DNA of 64,000 bases, taken from assembly GCA_022824465.1 (NCBI GenBank), contig JAJDZV010000006.1:1-64000 (forward strand), written 5' to 3'. The translations under genes were made by a program, and so were the position numbers. Below the pieces are notes generated by a model, which saw only the letters and a list, made by a program, of their open reading frames with translations, searched no databases and was not told the DNA's origin. Below, piece after piece: positions 7,210 through 15,630 of this stretch (positions within the stretch are counted from its first letter, which is position 1; each line of letters begins with the position of its first letter). The DNA comes from Anaerolineae bacterium. GTDB taxonomy: Bacteria > Chloroflexota > Anaerolineae > Aggregatilineales > Phototrophicaceae.

Positions 7210-9435
7210 ATGAACCTCAAGCTGCGCCTTGCCCGGGCACTCAAAGCCATGCCCTTACGTTATTGGTTAGTTGTATTGCTGCTGGCATTTGCCGGACGTT
7301 CCGACGCCCAGACCCCGACCAACCCAAACAACCCGAGCACCGGTTGCGGCTTGCCGGAGCAGGGGGGCGTTATCGTCGAAAGCGTGACGACTTATAACCT
7401 CACGAAAAATTGCACGATGACCGGCTGGCTGGAAATCAAAACCAGTCAGACGCCCAATATCACGCTCACCATCAACGGCATGGGTCACACAATTACCAGC
7501 AGTACTTGCTTGAACACGACATATCTATGCAATTTCCTCATCGTAGACGACGACGGCGAAGCAACCGTTCAAAATGTCGAAAATGGCCGCAGCCCGAATG
7601 TCAAGGTCATCATCAAGAACGTCACCTTCAACGGCAGTGATGTGCGATTTCTCAGACCTCGACGCCTTCAACCTGACAACGTAGTCCGTCGGAGCGCGAT
7701 TGGCGCCGGGATTCTGGTAGATGGCGACCTGACGATGGAGAACGTCACCTTCACCAACGGCAATGGCATCTGGGTGAGAGCCAAGGGGACAGCGACCCTG
7801 ACCAACGTGCTTTTCGAAAACAGCCGAGTTTGGAGTTGGGGCTTTGGCACCACGCCAAAGGGCGTACTTCTCGTCGACTATACTGGCAACGTCACGCTCA
7901 ACAAGGCCGTATTCCGCGACATTCATCGTGCAGTCGTCTATGTTAGGAAAGGCGGCCGTTTAAGCACCACCGGCTGCCTCAGTTTCATCCGCGTCGTGAC
8001 GCACAAAGTGAGCCACAGCGGGTTCTCCAGCAACTTGGGTAGCTGGAGCGACAGCAGCACCGGTCCCTGCACCGGCGAGATTGGCAACAACGGTCAGGCT
8101 GTGGTCGCCTATACCCTGCCAACGCTGGATTGCAGCCAGCCTCCCCTGCCCTCGGGCGGCGCCATCGAAGGGACTGTCGTCTACACGCTCAGCCAAAACT
8201 GCGTATGCGTGAACCAAATTACCATAGCGGCGGGTGCGAACGTCACCATCAATGGCAATGGCTTTAACATCAATGGCTGCGAGACCGGGTCGCCGCATAT
8301 TCTCATAGGCGATGCTCGACTGACCGTTAACAATGCCAACATTAACCGCATCCGAATTCGCAATTATGGTGGTATTTTTACTTTACGAAACTCAATGATC
8401 GCCGCCGCTCCGAGGACGGCTATTCTAAACTACGGCTGGGCTTATTTGTACGATTCGGTCTTCCAAGACAATACAGGCTCTAGCAGTGGAGAAGGCAACG
8501 TATATTACGCCCACGGCTGGTTTGGCAGGGGACTCGCGATCTTCGGGGACAACGTGTTCCGCAACAATGGTCCGACGGAGGTCGAAGCGTTTACGACTGG
8601 CCCAAGCACCAGGATTTACTTGTGCGGCGAGAACATAATCGAGGGTTTGTCGGAGGACGAAGAAAGTCTGCAATTCGCCTTATTCATTGCCGAGAATGGC
8701 GGCGCAATTCTCGGCTGCAACGACGATCACCCGACTCCCGTGTCAGCCGCGGCAGAGTGTGTGCCTGCATACACAGATCTGCCCGCGGACATGCTGCTGG
8801 GCGCCATCGGCATCATCTTTTACAAGCAGACATGCCCGGCCGCGATCGAGGTCTGGGAAGTCTTGCCCGACAGCCGCGGGCAATTCGCCCTGCGTGTCAG
8901 CCAGCCGGAAGTTGACGCGGTCGCGGAAGGCGTCGTGGCTTGTTCCTCGAACGGGCGGACTGCGGTGCGCGTCGGCTTGACGGAGCCTGTCCGCCAATTG
9001 ATGATACATAGCAAAGCCTATCAAGCCCCGGGCCTGCGCGGCGCCCGCGACATCCTGATCTCCGTAGGTCCAGACCATGAGGGCAAGGTCAATCATATCG
9101 TGCTGGACAATTCGCTCGAGGGACATGTCTTGGGCACCGTCACCACCTGGGAGCGCAACCTGCCATGCTCGCCATCGGCGCCGAGTTTCAGTTCGCAAGC
9201 GCCGCCGGCCGCCGCGCCGGCGCCGGTATACGCGCCTCCGGTCAGCGCGCAAACGCAGCAAGCTGACGGTTCAATCATCCATGTAGTCCGGCCCGGCGAT
9301 ACCATCTGGCAGATAGGCATCGCCTACAATGTGCATCCCTACCGGATAATCGCGCTCAATCAACTTGATCAACTTAGAAACGGCGGAAGCTATATTTTCC
9401 CTGGTCAAGAACTGTTGGTGCGCCCGGCGCAATAG
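7210..9435 (+). CDS. Secreted right-handed beta-helix protein with C-terminal LysM domain
   Basis: About 741 residues. The signal peptide (MNLKLRLARALKAMPLRYW then LVVLLLAFAG, cleavage after SDA) fits the ATG at 7210; a TTG at 7186 next to an AGGA is an alternative start. The body has two related modules. Each opens with a Cys-containing segment, then YxLxxNC, then TING-type turns (TLTINGMGHTI and VTINGNGFNI), followed by short repeating beta-strand rungs characteristic of parallel beta-helix (pectate-lyase-like) folds. A Pro/Ala linker near residue 660 leads to a C-terminal LysM (VVRPGDTIWQIGIAYNV ... IFPGQELLV), a peptidoglycan or chitin-type glycan-binding domain. No catalytic residues were identified, so it is either a surface polysaccharide-binding protein or a lyase. 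A single gene with its own promoter. Confidence 0.85.
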   Translation: MNLKLRLARALKAMPLRYWLVVLLLAFAGRSDAQTPTNPNNPSTGCGLPEQGGVIVESVTTYNLTKNCTMTGWLEIKTSQTPNITLTINGMGHTITSSTCLNTTYLCNFLIVDDDGEATVQNVENGRSPNVKVIIKNVTFNGSDVRFLRPRRLQPDNVVRRSAIGAGILVDGDLTMENVTFTNGNGIWVRAKGTATLTNVLFENSRVWSWGFGTTPKGVLLVDYTGNVTLNKAVFRDIHRAVVYVRKGGRLSTTGCLSFIRVVTHKVSHSGFSSNLGSWSDSSTGPCTGEIGNNGQAVVAYTLPTLDCSQPPLPSGGAIEGTVVYTLSQNCVCVNQITIAAGANVTINGNGFNINGCETGSPHILIGDARLTVNNANINRIRIRNYGGIFTLRNSMIAAAPRTAILNYGWAYLYDSVFQDNTGSSSGEGNVYYAHGWFGRGLAIFGDNVFRNNGPTEVEAFTTGPSTRIYLCGENIIEGLSEDEESLQFALFIAENGGAILGCNDDHPTPVSAAAECVPAYTDLPADMLLGAIGIIFYKQTCPAAIEVWEVLPDSRGQFALRVSQPEVDAVAEGVVACSSNGRTAVRVGLTEPVRQLMIHSKAYQAPGLRGARDILISVGPDHEGKVNHIVLDNSLEGHVLGTVTTWERNLPCSPSAPSFSSQAPPAAAPAPVYAPPVSAQTQQADGSIIHVVRPGDTIWQIGIAYNVHPYRIIALNQLDQLRNGGSYIFPGQELLVRPAQ

Positions 9436-9717
9436 AGCGGGGCGACTGGTCAAGTCGAAAAGGCGTACCATACGATTGCGCAGAGGCACAACAGAAGCAT
9501 GAAGCGGACGTAGTAAATCTGCATCAGCAGCATCGTCCTTTCCCGATGGTCAATACACATATTGCGGCGGCCGGTCTAGCGCGTCTCCTAGTTATCTTAC
9601 TCAGCCGCAGCCCGTAATCCCGTACGCCAAACGCACGCTAAGCCTACGCCCCTTCGACGGCGGCGCTGAAGACATACATCTTGTCAGTCCCTGGATGGCG
9701 CACTAGAATCGCCCTCG
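9436..9717. other. Intergenic region upstream of GT2 gene
   Basis: 282 nt without a convincing gene. The first part contains a decayed GGGGCGACTGGTCAAGTCG palindrome (about 9439-9457) of the dispersed family. The right end holds the glycosyltransferase promoter. Confidence 0.6.
9681..9709 (+). promoter_or_regulatory. Promoter of GT2 gene, predicted leaderless
   Basis: TTGTCA (9681-9686), a 17-nt spacer and TAGAAT (9704-9709). The predicted transcription start falls at about 9716-9718, on the ATG itself, and there is no Shine-Dalgarno sequence. Confidence 0.6.
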
Positions 9718-11196
9718 ATGATGACGCTACTGCTAGTGCTTTATGCGCTCTGCGCGCTGACGCTGGGCTTGTATACGGCGGGGCAAGCCATCCTGCTGTG
9801 GCGGTACTGGCGAACGCGCCAGACAGCGCAGCCGGCGCCGACGCTGGACGAGCTGCCCACAGTTGCCGTGCAGCTGCCGCTCTACAACGAAGCCAACGTC
9901 GCCTGCCGCCTGATCGACGCGGTGGCGGCGCTCGACTATCCGCGCGACAAACTCTTGATCCAGGCGCTGGATGATTCGACAGATTCGACCGTGCAACTGG
10001 TGGCGCGCAAGCTGACGCAACTGGAGGCGCGCGGCTTTCGCGTCCAGCATTTGCGGCGCGAGGATCGCATCGGCTTCAAAGCGGGCGCGCTGGCACATGG
10101 CGCTGAAGGCTGCGGCAGCGACGCCATCGCCATCTTTGACGCCGACTTCGCGCCGCCGCCGGATTTCCTGCGCCGGACCTTGCCGCACTTATACGCCCAG
10201 CCCGATATTGGCCTGGTGCAGAGCCGCTGGGGGCATCTCAACGCCGACGAAAACAGCCTGACCCGCGCCCAGAGGCTATCGATTGACACCCACTTCGTCA
10301 TCGAGCAGGCGGCTCGCAATCGGACCGGCTGGCTGATCCCCTTCAACGGCACGGGCGGCGTCTGGCGGCGCAGCTGCATTGAAGCGGCCGGCGGCTGGTC
10401 GGCCGATACGCTGACCGAAGACCTGGATTTGAGCTTTCGCGCGCAGATGGCTGGCTGGCGCTCGGTATTCTTGCCCGAGGTTGAGGCGCCCGGCGAGATT
10501 CCACCGCAACTGGCGGCTTACAAACTGCAGCAGGCGCGCTGGGCGACCGGCAATACACAATGCCTGCTCAAGCTGGCGCCACAGATTATCGCCTCGCGGC
10601 TGGGCGCGGCGCAGAAGATTATGGCGGTGCAGCATCTTTGTCAATACTTGCCGCAACCGCTGATGCTATTGATGCTGCTGCTCACGCCGCCCCTGCTGCA
10701 ATCCGGTCAGTTGGCGGATCTGCCGTTGGCGCCCTTGGGCTTGCTCACGCTGGTTTCGCCGCTGATGTATATCGCCAGTCAGATGCGCTTGCACCGGGAT
10801 TGGCTCTCCAAGCTAAGCGCCTTCCCCGCCCTGCTTTTCATCGGCGCCGGCATGTCGCTCAGCAACAGTCTGGCGGTGATGACGGCGCTGCTGGGCATCA
10901 AACCCGGTTTCCGGCGCACGCCCAAATTCAAGCGGGGCTGGACGCAAAGCCGATATGCGCTGACAGCCGACGCCACCGTCTGGCTGGAGCTGGCGCTGAT
11001 GCTGTATGCCATGTGGGCCGCGCGACTGGCTTGGGAGTTGCAGCCCGAGCTCTGCGCGTACATGCTGATTTACGCGCTGTCCTTCGCCACGGTCGCGGGT
11101 ATGAGCCTGCGCGAAAGCTGGACCCTTTGGCGCGCCCGTGCCAAAGCCAGGGGCGAGGATCGTTCCGACTTGCTGCGCGGAAGGTCACTCCTCTAA
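9718..11196 (+). CDS. Family 2 glycosyltransferase (cellulose-synthase-like), membrane
   Basis: Processive-type GT2 enzyme of 492 residues that transfers a sugar from a nucleotide-sugar to a polysaccharide or glycolipid. An N-terminal membrane helix (residues 2-28) precedes the catalytic domain. The catalytic motifs are DDSTD (85-89), DAD (141-143), TED (233-235, catalytic base) and QQARW (271-275), in the order seen in cellulose and hyaluronan synthases. Three or four further membrane helices follow from residue about 300. The last codons overlap the convergent deacetylase gene by 12 nt. Related proteins include beta-glucan synthases and ceramide glucosyltransferase-like enzymes; the product is not predictable here. 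The GH116 and deacetylase next door suggest glycan or glycolipid turnover. Confidence 0.92.
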   Translation: MMTLLLVLYALCALTLGLYTAGQAILLWRYWRTRQTAQPAPTLDELPTVAVQLPLYNEANVACRLIDAVAALDYPRDKLLIQALDDSTDSTVQLVARKLTQLEARGFRVQHLRREDRIGFKAGALAHGAEGCGSDAIAIFDADFAPPPDFLRRTLPHLYAQPDIGLVQSRWGHLNADENSLTRAQRLSIDTHFVIEQAARNRTGWLIPFNGTGGVWRRSCIEAAGGWSADTLTEDLDLSFRAQMAGWRSVFLPEVEAPGEIPPQLAAYKLQQARWATGNTQCLLKLAPQIIASRLGAAQKIMAVQHLCQYLPQPLMLLMLLLTPPLLQSGQLADLPLAPLGLLTLVSPLMYIASQMRLHRDWLSKLSAFPALLFIGAGMSLSNSLAVMTALLGIKPGFRRTPKFKRGWTQSRYALTADATVWLELALMLYAMWAARLAWELQPELCAYMLIYALSFATVAGMSLRESWTLWRARAKARGEDRSDLLRGRSLL

Positions 11197-11940
11197 GGCG
11201 CCCATGCTGGCGATCGCCGCGCGTAATTCTTCCGTGGCGAAGGTCCCGCGGCCGTCGTAGCGCCACGCCACCGGATCGACCAAAGCCATCTCGTCGAGGC
11301 TCACAAGCTCGAAGCCTTTCGCCCGCAGCCCGTCGATGATGGCCGGCAGCGCGCGAATCATGGGCAGGGGCCGCGCGAGCCGGAGGGCGGCATCGTCAGA
11401 CTCGCTGCCATCATGCAAGTCGATGATCGAGCCGCCCGCCAGCGACGGGTGATTGAGCGTCGCCTCGACGATCGCTTGCGGATCGGTCTTGGCATAATCG
11501 GCCGGGTTGACATCGGCATCGACGATCTTCACCTCCGGCGAGAGCGCAAGCGGCGAATGCAAGCAGGTGAAGAAGTTGAAGTAATGCGCGCGCAAGTAGT
11601 TGGTGGGGCGACCGAGCAAATTGCCGATAGCGGCCTCGGCCCGGTCGAAATCGCCCAGATTTGTCAGGTGCAGGTGGCTGTGATTGCCGATGGCGTGCCC
11701 GCGGGCGACGATCCGCTCGAAAGCCTGCGGAAAGCGCTCGACCCATTTGCCCAGCACAAAGAAGGTGGCGCGGACGCCGCGGCCTTCCAGGATTTCCAGT
11801 ATCTGGTCCGTCCTCGGCGGATTGGGTCCATCGTCAAAAGTCAACGCCACTTGCAATTGATCGCGCCGACCATGCGTATAGTATTTGATCGCCAACCGCC
11901 TCACCGTCAGTCCCGGATTCTGCCGCCGACATCGGCTCAT
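11185..11940 (-). CDS. NodB-type polysaccharide deacetylase (CE4), divergent active site
   Basis: Carbohydrate esterase 4 fold, 251 residues. Motif 1 TFDDGP (34-39) carries the base and a metal-binding aspartate; motif 2 HSHLH gives the two metal-binding histidines; motif 5 is IIDLHDG. Motif 3, normally R-P-P-Y/F, is replaced by RAHYFNF and motif 4 is changed to DADVNPADY, so substrate specificity is probably unusual, but the metal site is intact. No signal peptide is obvious. The start codon overlaps the stop of the GH116 gene as ATGA, meaning translational coupling, so the two act in one process. Deacetylation of an N-acetylated sugar is the family norm; the substrate is unknown. Confidence 0.87.
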   Translation of the reverse strand: MSRCRRQNPGLTVRRLAIKYYTHGRRDQLQVALTFDDGPNPPRTDQILEILEGRGVRATFFVLGKWVERFPQAFERIVARGHAIGNHSHLHLTNLGDFDRAEAAIGNLLGRPTNYLRAHYFNFFTCLHSPLALSPEVKIVDADVNPADYAKTDPQAIVEATLNHPSLAGGSIIDLHDGSESDDAALRLARPLPMIRALPAIIDGLRAKGFELVSLDEMALVDPVAWRYDGRGTFATEELRAAIASMGALEE

Positions 11941-14384
11941 TCGCTATGCTGGATTATGGTGCTTGGATATGACTGCCAATCGCCACCGAGCGCCTCGTAC
12001 CGGCTCTGCCAGCTATCCGACCCGGGATTCCACTCCCGCGTGTAGCTGCCCCAAGCCCGCCCATTTGACCAGAAGGTCTTGAAGGGCTTGTCCTTCGCGC
12101 TAAGCCTCGGAATCGGCGAGAAGCTCAGGTCCCCGCTCGCCGGGTCAACCTGCGCGCCGCTCAAAGCCAGCAGCAGCGCCCAGCTTGCCATACTGCGCGC
12201 GTAATGATTGCCGCATTCGACTTCATTCCAGGGATTGCGCCGGACGCCGTCGTGCCGCGCGCGCACGGCTTCGACGATCTGCAAGCCTTCATCAACCATG
12301 CCTTCGTAAATCAGATGGGCCGCGACCTGGTATTCGATGCCGGTCCAGACCTCATCCGAGTAGGGAAAGGGCAGGTTGGGTCTTCCGCCCTTGGGCCAGG
12401 TGCATAGCAACAAACCGGCTTCGTCGTTGAGCGCGTAGACGCGCTGGCAGTTGGCGTGCTCGCTCAGGTCGTCTCTGAAATTGTGCTCATGGATCGCCTT
12501 CAGCGCCCGGCGCGCATGGTCAGCCGGCAGCAGGTCGCCCAGCCCCAGAATCGTCGCGTGCAACTGGCCCAAGAGCTGGTCGGACAGGCAGCCGATGCCA
12601 TGCTGATATTTGTGTGCGTTCACGTCTTCCAGCCGCTGCACATAGAATTCGCCGTTCCACATTAGCGACTCCAGATTGGCGCGGCCGGTTTCGTAGGCGG
12701 CGCGGCAACGTTGCGCCAGCTCGTCCTCGCCCATCAGCGGCGCCATCTCCTCGACGGCGCGTAAAGCCGCCAGGTAGTAGATCCCGCAGAGGGGATTGGG
12801 ACCATGAAACTCGATGTCATAGGTGTTGTGCTGCACGCCGTCCAGCACGTGGTCGTTGTCGTGGTCCCAATAGGCGCTGGCGAAGCCGATCGCGCGTTTG
12901 ACGCCGCCCCAGATTTCGGCGAGGAATTCACGGTCGCCGCTAAGCTGCCATTCACGATAGGCGCGCAGGATCGAGCCCATCTGCCCGTCGACGGCGGCGT
13001 CCGACCTGCCCTGCCAGACGAAGTCATCATGGAAGGCGCCGAAGCTGCGGAAATGCATGAAGCCGTCGGCGCGCGTTTCCACAGTGAATTCGATGCGCCG
13101 CATCTCGCGCTCAAGCGAGGGGAAGAGATATGCCAGGGTATAGGCGTAGCTCCAGACGTGGGTGCAGCTGCCGGCGCAGCAGCCGGCATCATCAAAGCAG
13201 CCTTCCCAGCCATAAAAACGCCCGTCTTCCAGCCAGAAGCAAGTCGTGCTGCGCAAGGGCACGATATTGGCCGAGACGGCGTCCAGTATTGTGGCGGGCA
13301 AGCTGCTGCTGAACAAGGCGTCATGGAAGCTGCGCGTGCCGCTATCGAGGCGCTCGAACTCGCGCTGGACATAGTGCGCGGCTTGCCAGGCGTCGGCGAA
13401 GCGCGTGGCGTAGCGGTTGCGCGTCGTGCCGACCGTCGCCTGGTCGACGCCGAGCATGTCCAAATGCTGGATATCCCAGGCGGCGGGGCGGTTGGGGAAA
13501 TGCCAGCTCAAGATGAAGCGGAAGCGCTTGCTCGCGCCCGGCGCCAGTTGGTCAACCAGACCCAGCGTGCCGGTCGCCGTTCGTTTGCCCGGCGTCTCAT
13601 CGGCCGGGTCGTTCAGCAAACCATCGTCGAGCAGATCGTCCCAGAAATCATGCAGGTAGTCCCACCACTCGCCGCGCATCCAACTGCGTCGGAAGGTGAT
13701 CTTGTCGTGGGCGGTCGCCAGGCACAGACTGCCATTGTGCAGGTCGGCGCCGTCGAGTTCGTCATTGGTCATGACCAAGCCGCGCAAGCCGCCCTCGTCG
13801 CGAAAGCGGTTGGTTTGGCGACCAGCTTCGACCCAAGCGTCGTTGCCGAACTTGTCCGACTTCAGATTGCCTACCGGGTTCGTCACCGAACCGAGCAGGG
13901 TGAGGTCGACGGGATCGTCGCTACGATTGGTCACTTCGTAGGTCAGAATGGCGCAGGGTATGCCGGAGTCCTCGGGCTCGAGCGGAATCAGCGGCGTATA
14001 AGCTTCCAGGCGGGCGGCCACCGGCAGGTTGTCATCCACAAAGTCGATGGCGGCGAAAGGGTACTGGCCCCGGAAGATGCTGTCTTTGAAGCGGGGCAAG
14101 CCAGCCGCCATCATCATGGGATGATAACCATGCGAGAGCGTGTGCGGCGCCTGCACCGGTCCTTCAAGAACGCGGGCGACCGGCGCCTTGCCCGCTTGCT
14201 GGCAGCGGAGGGCGAAGAATGTGAGTGGCAGGGTCGTTCCTTTGGCGGGCAGGTTGAAGATCTCCCAGTCGCGCAGATCGCCGCGCGCGCCCAAAGACAC
14301 ATTGCCCGTGCCGATGCCGCCCAAGGGAAAAGCCAGCGCAGTCGCCCCGGCGTTGAATTCGCGGATCTCCGGATGAAACTCCAT
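11937..14384 (-). CDS. GH116-family beta-glucosidase (GBA2-like)
   Basis: Large cytosolic glucosidase related to human non-lysosomal glucosylceramidase and archaeal/bacterial GH116 enzymes; 815 residues from the ATG at 14384, which has an ideal AAAGGAGG ribosome site 7-8 nt upstream. The N-terminal beta-sandwich starts with the typical FPLGGIGTGNVSLGARGDLRDWEIFN region, and the C-terminal (alpha/alpha) barrel carries WNGEFYVQ, NTYDIEF, WPKGGRP and the DEVWTGIEYQVA block. I cannot assign nucleophile and acid/base with certainty by eye. It is the first gene of a two-gene operon with the CE4 deacetylase (4-nt overlap). Substrates could be beta-glucosides, beta-xylosides or N-acetylglucosaminides, all known in the family. 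Confidence 0.92.
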   Translation of the reverse strand: MEFHPEIREFNAGATALAFPLGGIGTGNVSLGARGDLRDWEIFNLPAKGTTLPLTFFALRCQQAGKAPVARVLEGPVQAPHTLSHGYHPMMMAAGLPRFKDSIFRGQYPFAAIDFVDDNLPVAARLEAYTPLIPLEPEDSGIPCAILTYEVTNRSDDPVDLTLLGSVTNPVGNLKSDKFGNDAWVEAGRQTNRFRDEGGLRGLVMTNDELDGADLHNGSLCLATAHDKITFRRSWMRGEWWDYLHDFWDDLLDDGLLNDPADETPGKRTATGTLGLVDQLAPGASKRFRFILSWHFPNRPAAWDIQHLDMLGVDQATVGTTRNRYATRFADAWQAAHYVQREFERLDSGTRSFHDALFSSSLPATILDAVSANIVPLRSTTCFWLEDGRFYGWEGCFDDAGCCAGSCTHVWSYAYTLAYLFPSLEREMRRIEFTVETRADGFMHFRSFGAFHDDFVWQGRSDAAVDGQMGSILRAYREWQLSGDREFLAEIWGGVKRAIGFASAYWDHDNDHVLDGVQHNTYDIEFHGPNPLCGIYYLAALRAVEEMAPLMGEDELAQRCRAAYETGRANLESLMWNGEFYVQRLEDVNAHKYQHGIGCLSDQLLGQLHATILGLGDLLPADHARRALKAIHEHNFRDDLSEHANCQRVYALNDEAGLLLCTWPKGGRPNLPFPYSDEVWTGIEYQVAAHLIYEGMVDEGLQIVEAVRARHDGVRRNPWNEVECGNHYARSMASWALLLALSGAQVDPASGDLSFSPIPRLSAKDKPFKTFWSNGRAWGSYTREWNPGSDSWQSRYEALGGDWQSYPSTIIQHSE

Positions 14385-14415
14385 AGTAGTTGCCTCCTTT
14401 GGTATCTGACGCCAG

Positions 14416-14444
14416 ATTATCCTCATTGCGGTTGCGCCTGGCAA
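14416..14444 (-). promoter_or_regulatory. Promoter of GH116-deacetylase operon
   Basis: TTGCCA (14444-14439), a 17-nt spacer and GATAAT (14421-14416) on the minus strand, about 30 nt upstream of the start at 14384. Confidence 0.6.
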
Positions 14445-14532
14445 GCATTCCGCTTCAACAGCCTTGATTTTGGCGGGAGCGCCCACGGAGGCGGATTGGG
14501 ATGTCCGCCGCCTTGCCTGCGAGCGGCAGCCC

Positions 14533-14562
14533 TTAACGCCGTCCGAGCGCGCCTGCTATAAT
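14533..14562 (+). promoter_or_regulatory. Extended -10 promoter, predicted leaderless
   Basis: TTAACG (14533-14538), an 18-nt spacer, then TGCTATAAT with consensus TATAAT at 14557-14562. The ATG at 14569 lies at the expected transcription start. Confidence 0.6.
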
Positions 14563-14568
14563 ACGGGT

Positions 14569-14982
14569 ATGGGACCAATGCTAAACGACAAGCGCATTCG
14601 GCAGTTGCTCATCGCGGTTTTGCTGGTCATTCTGGCTCTGGGTTTGCTCAGCCTGGTGTCGACCGTATTCCAGATGATCGTGCCGCTCGCCATTGTCATC
14701 GGCGGCGCCTTCGCCTTCTACAAGATTGTGCTGGAAGGGCGCGACCAACCGGAATCGATGGCTGATGAAATCGCGGAAAGCGCCGAGGCGGTTGAAGTCG
14801 ACGGCGAGGCGGCGAACCAAGACCTGGGCGAGGACATCGACGCCGATGAAGCGGCAGCTCGCAGGCGACTCAGCGCGGTGGAACGGGCTCAGAGCGCCTT
14901 CCTTGACACGGCGACGCCGGCCGAAGAAATCCTCGATCAGATCAAGTCGCGCCAGCGCAGACTGAAAGGCGACGAGCCATGA
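14569..14982 (+). CDS. Small membrane protein with acidic cytoplasmic tail
   Basis: 137 residues, not assigned to a family. The N-terminus has two closely spaced hydrophobic helices (about 12-33 and 35-52), followed by an acidic stretch (ESMADEIAESAEAVE, then EDIDADEAAARRR) and a helical basic end (EEILDQIKSRQRRLKGDEP) likely to form a coiled coil. The ATG at 14569 sits 7 nt after a consensus extended -10; ATG at 14578 is also possible. The stop overlaps the MOSC gene start by 4 nt (ATGATG), so the two genes are co-translated. Function unknown. The tail composition suggests a protein-interaction role. Confidence 0.75.
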   Translation: MGPMLNDKRIRQLLIAVLLVILALGLLSLVSTVFQMIVPLAIVIGGAFAFYKIVLEGRDQPESMADEIAESAEAVEVDGEAANQDLGEDIDADEAAARRRLSAVERAQSAFLDTATPAEEILDQIKSRQRRLKGDEP

Positions 14983-15620
14983 TGCTGCTGTCTATCAACA
15001 TCGGGCAACCCACGACGGTCGAATTCAACGATCGGAGGTACCAGACGGGCATCGACAAGCGGCATCGCATGGGGCGCGTCTACCTCAGCCGCCTCGGCTT
15101 GGCGGGCGACGGTCAGGCTGACCGCGAGCATCACGGCGGAGTTCACCAGGCGGTCTACTGCTATCCGCATGAACACTATAGTCACTGGGCATCCGAGCTG
15201 TCGCGCGCGGATTTCCACTACGGCGCCTTCGGCGAAAACCTGACCCTGCTCGGCTTGCTGGAGACGACCGTCTGCATCGGCGATGTGTTGCGCATTGGCG
15301 GCGCTGTTATCCAGGCGTCGCAGCCGCGCGTGCCCTGCTACAAGCTGGCGGACAAGTTGGGCGCGCCGGGTTTTGAGAAGACCTTCCTGCGGGCAAATCG
15401 CCCCGGGTTCTACGCGCGCGTGCTGGAAGAAGGCGTGCTGGAAGCGGGCGATCCGATTCACTTGTTGGAAAGAGACCCGGTCGGCATGTCTATTGCCGAG
15501 ATCAACGCCGCGCTCTACCTGGGCATCGGCGATCGCGCGACTTATGAACGCGGAATGGCAATCGAGTCGCTCTCGCCGGAGTGGCGGCGAAAGTTCGAGC
15601 AGATGCTAGCGAAGGCTTAG
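14979..15620 (+). CDS. MOSC domain protein (YiiM-like)
   Basis: 213-residue soluble protein of the MOSC superfamily, whose members bind sulfurated molybdenum cofactor and reduce N-hydroxylated bases (YiiM, YcbX, mARC). The core shows the expected blocks: GDGQADREHHGGVHQAVYCYP, GAFGENLT and RVPCYKL with the conserved cysteine at 120. The C-terminal part (residues about 160-213) matches the three-helix domain that follows MOSC in YiiM. A role in detoxifying hydroxylaminopurines or N-hydroxylated compounds follows from the family. It overlaps the preceding membrane-protein gene by 4 nt. Other Moco-type proteins in the window (26788, 32184-35876) show that the cell uses this cofactor. Confidence 0.9.
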   Translation: MMLLSINIGQPTTVEFNDRRYQTGIDKRHRMGRVYLSRLGLAGDGQADREHHGGVHQAVYCYPHEHYSHWASELSRADFHYGAFGENLTLLGLLETTVCIGDVLRIGGAVIQASQPRVPCYKLADKLGAPGFEKTFLRANRPGFYARVLEEGVLEAGDPIHLLERDPVGMSIAEINAALYLGIGDRATYERGMAIESLSPEWRRKFEQMLAKA

Positions 15621-15630
15621 ACGCACGCAA

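Noticed and set aside
12804..14561. 585-codon plus-strand ORF over the GH116 gene
   Set aside because: Antisense shadow: the minus-strand frame carries the GH116 motifs and a perfect ribosome site. The plus-strand product is Ala/Gly/Arg-rich without domains.
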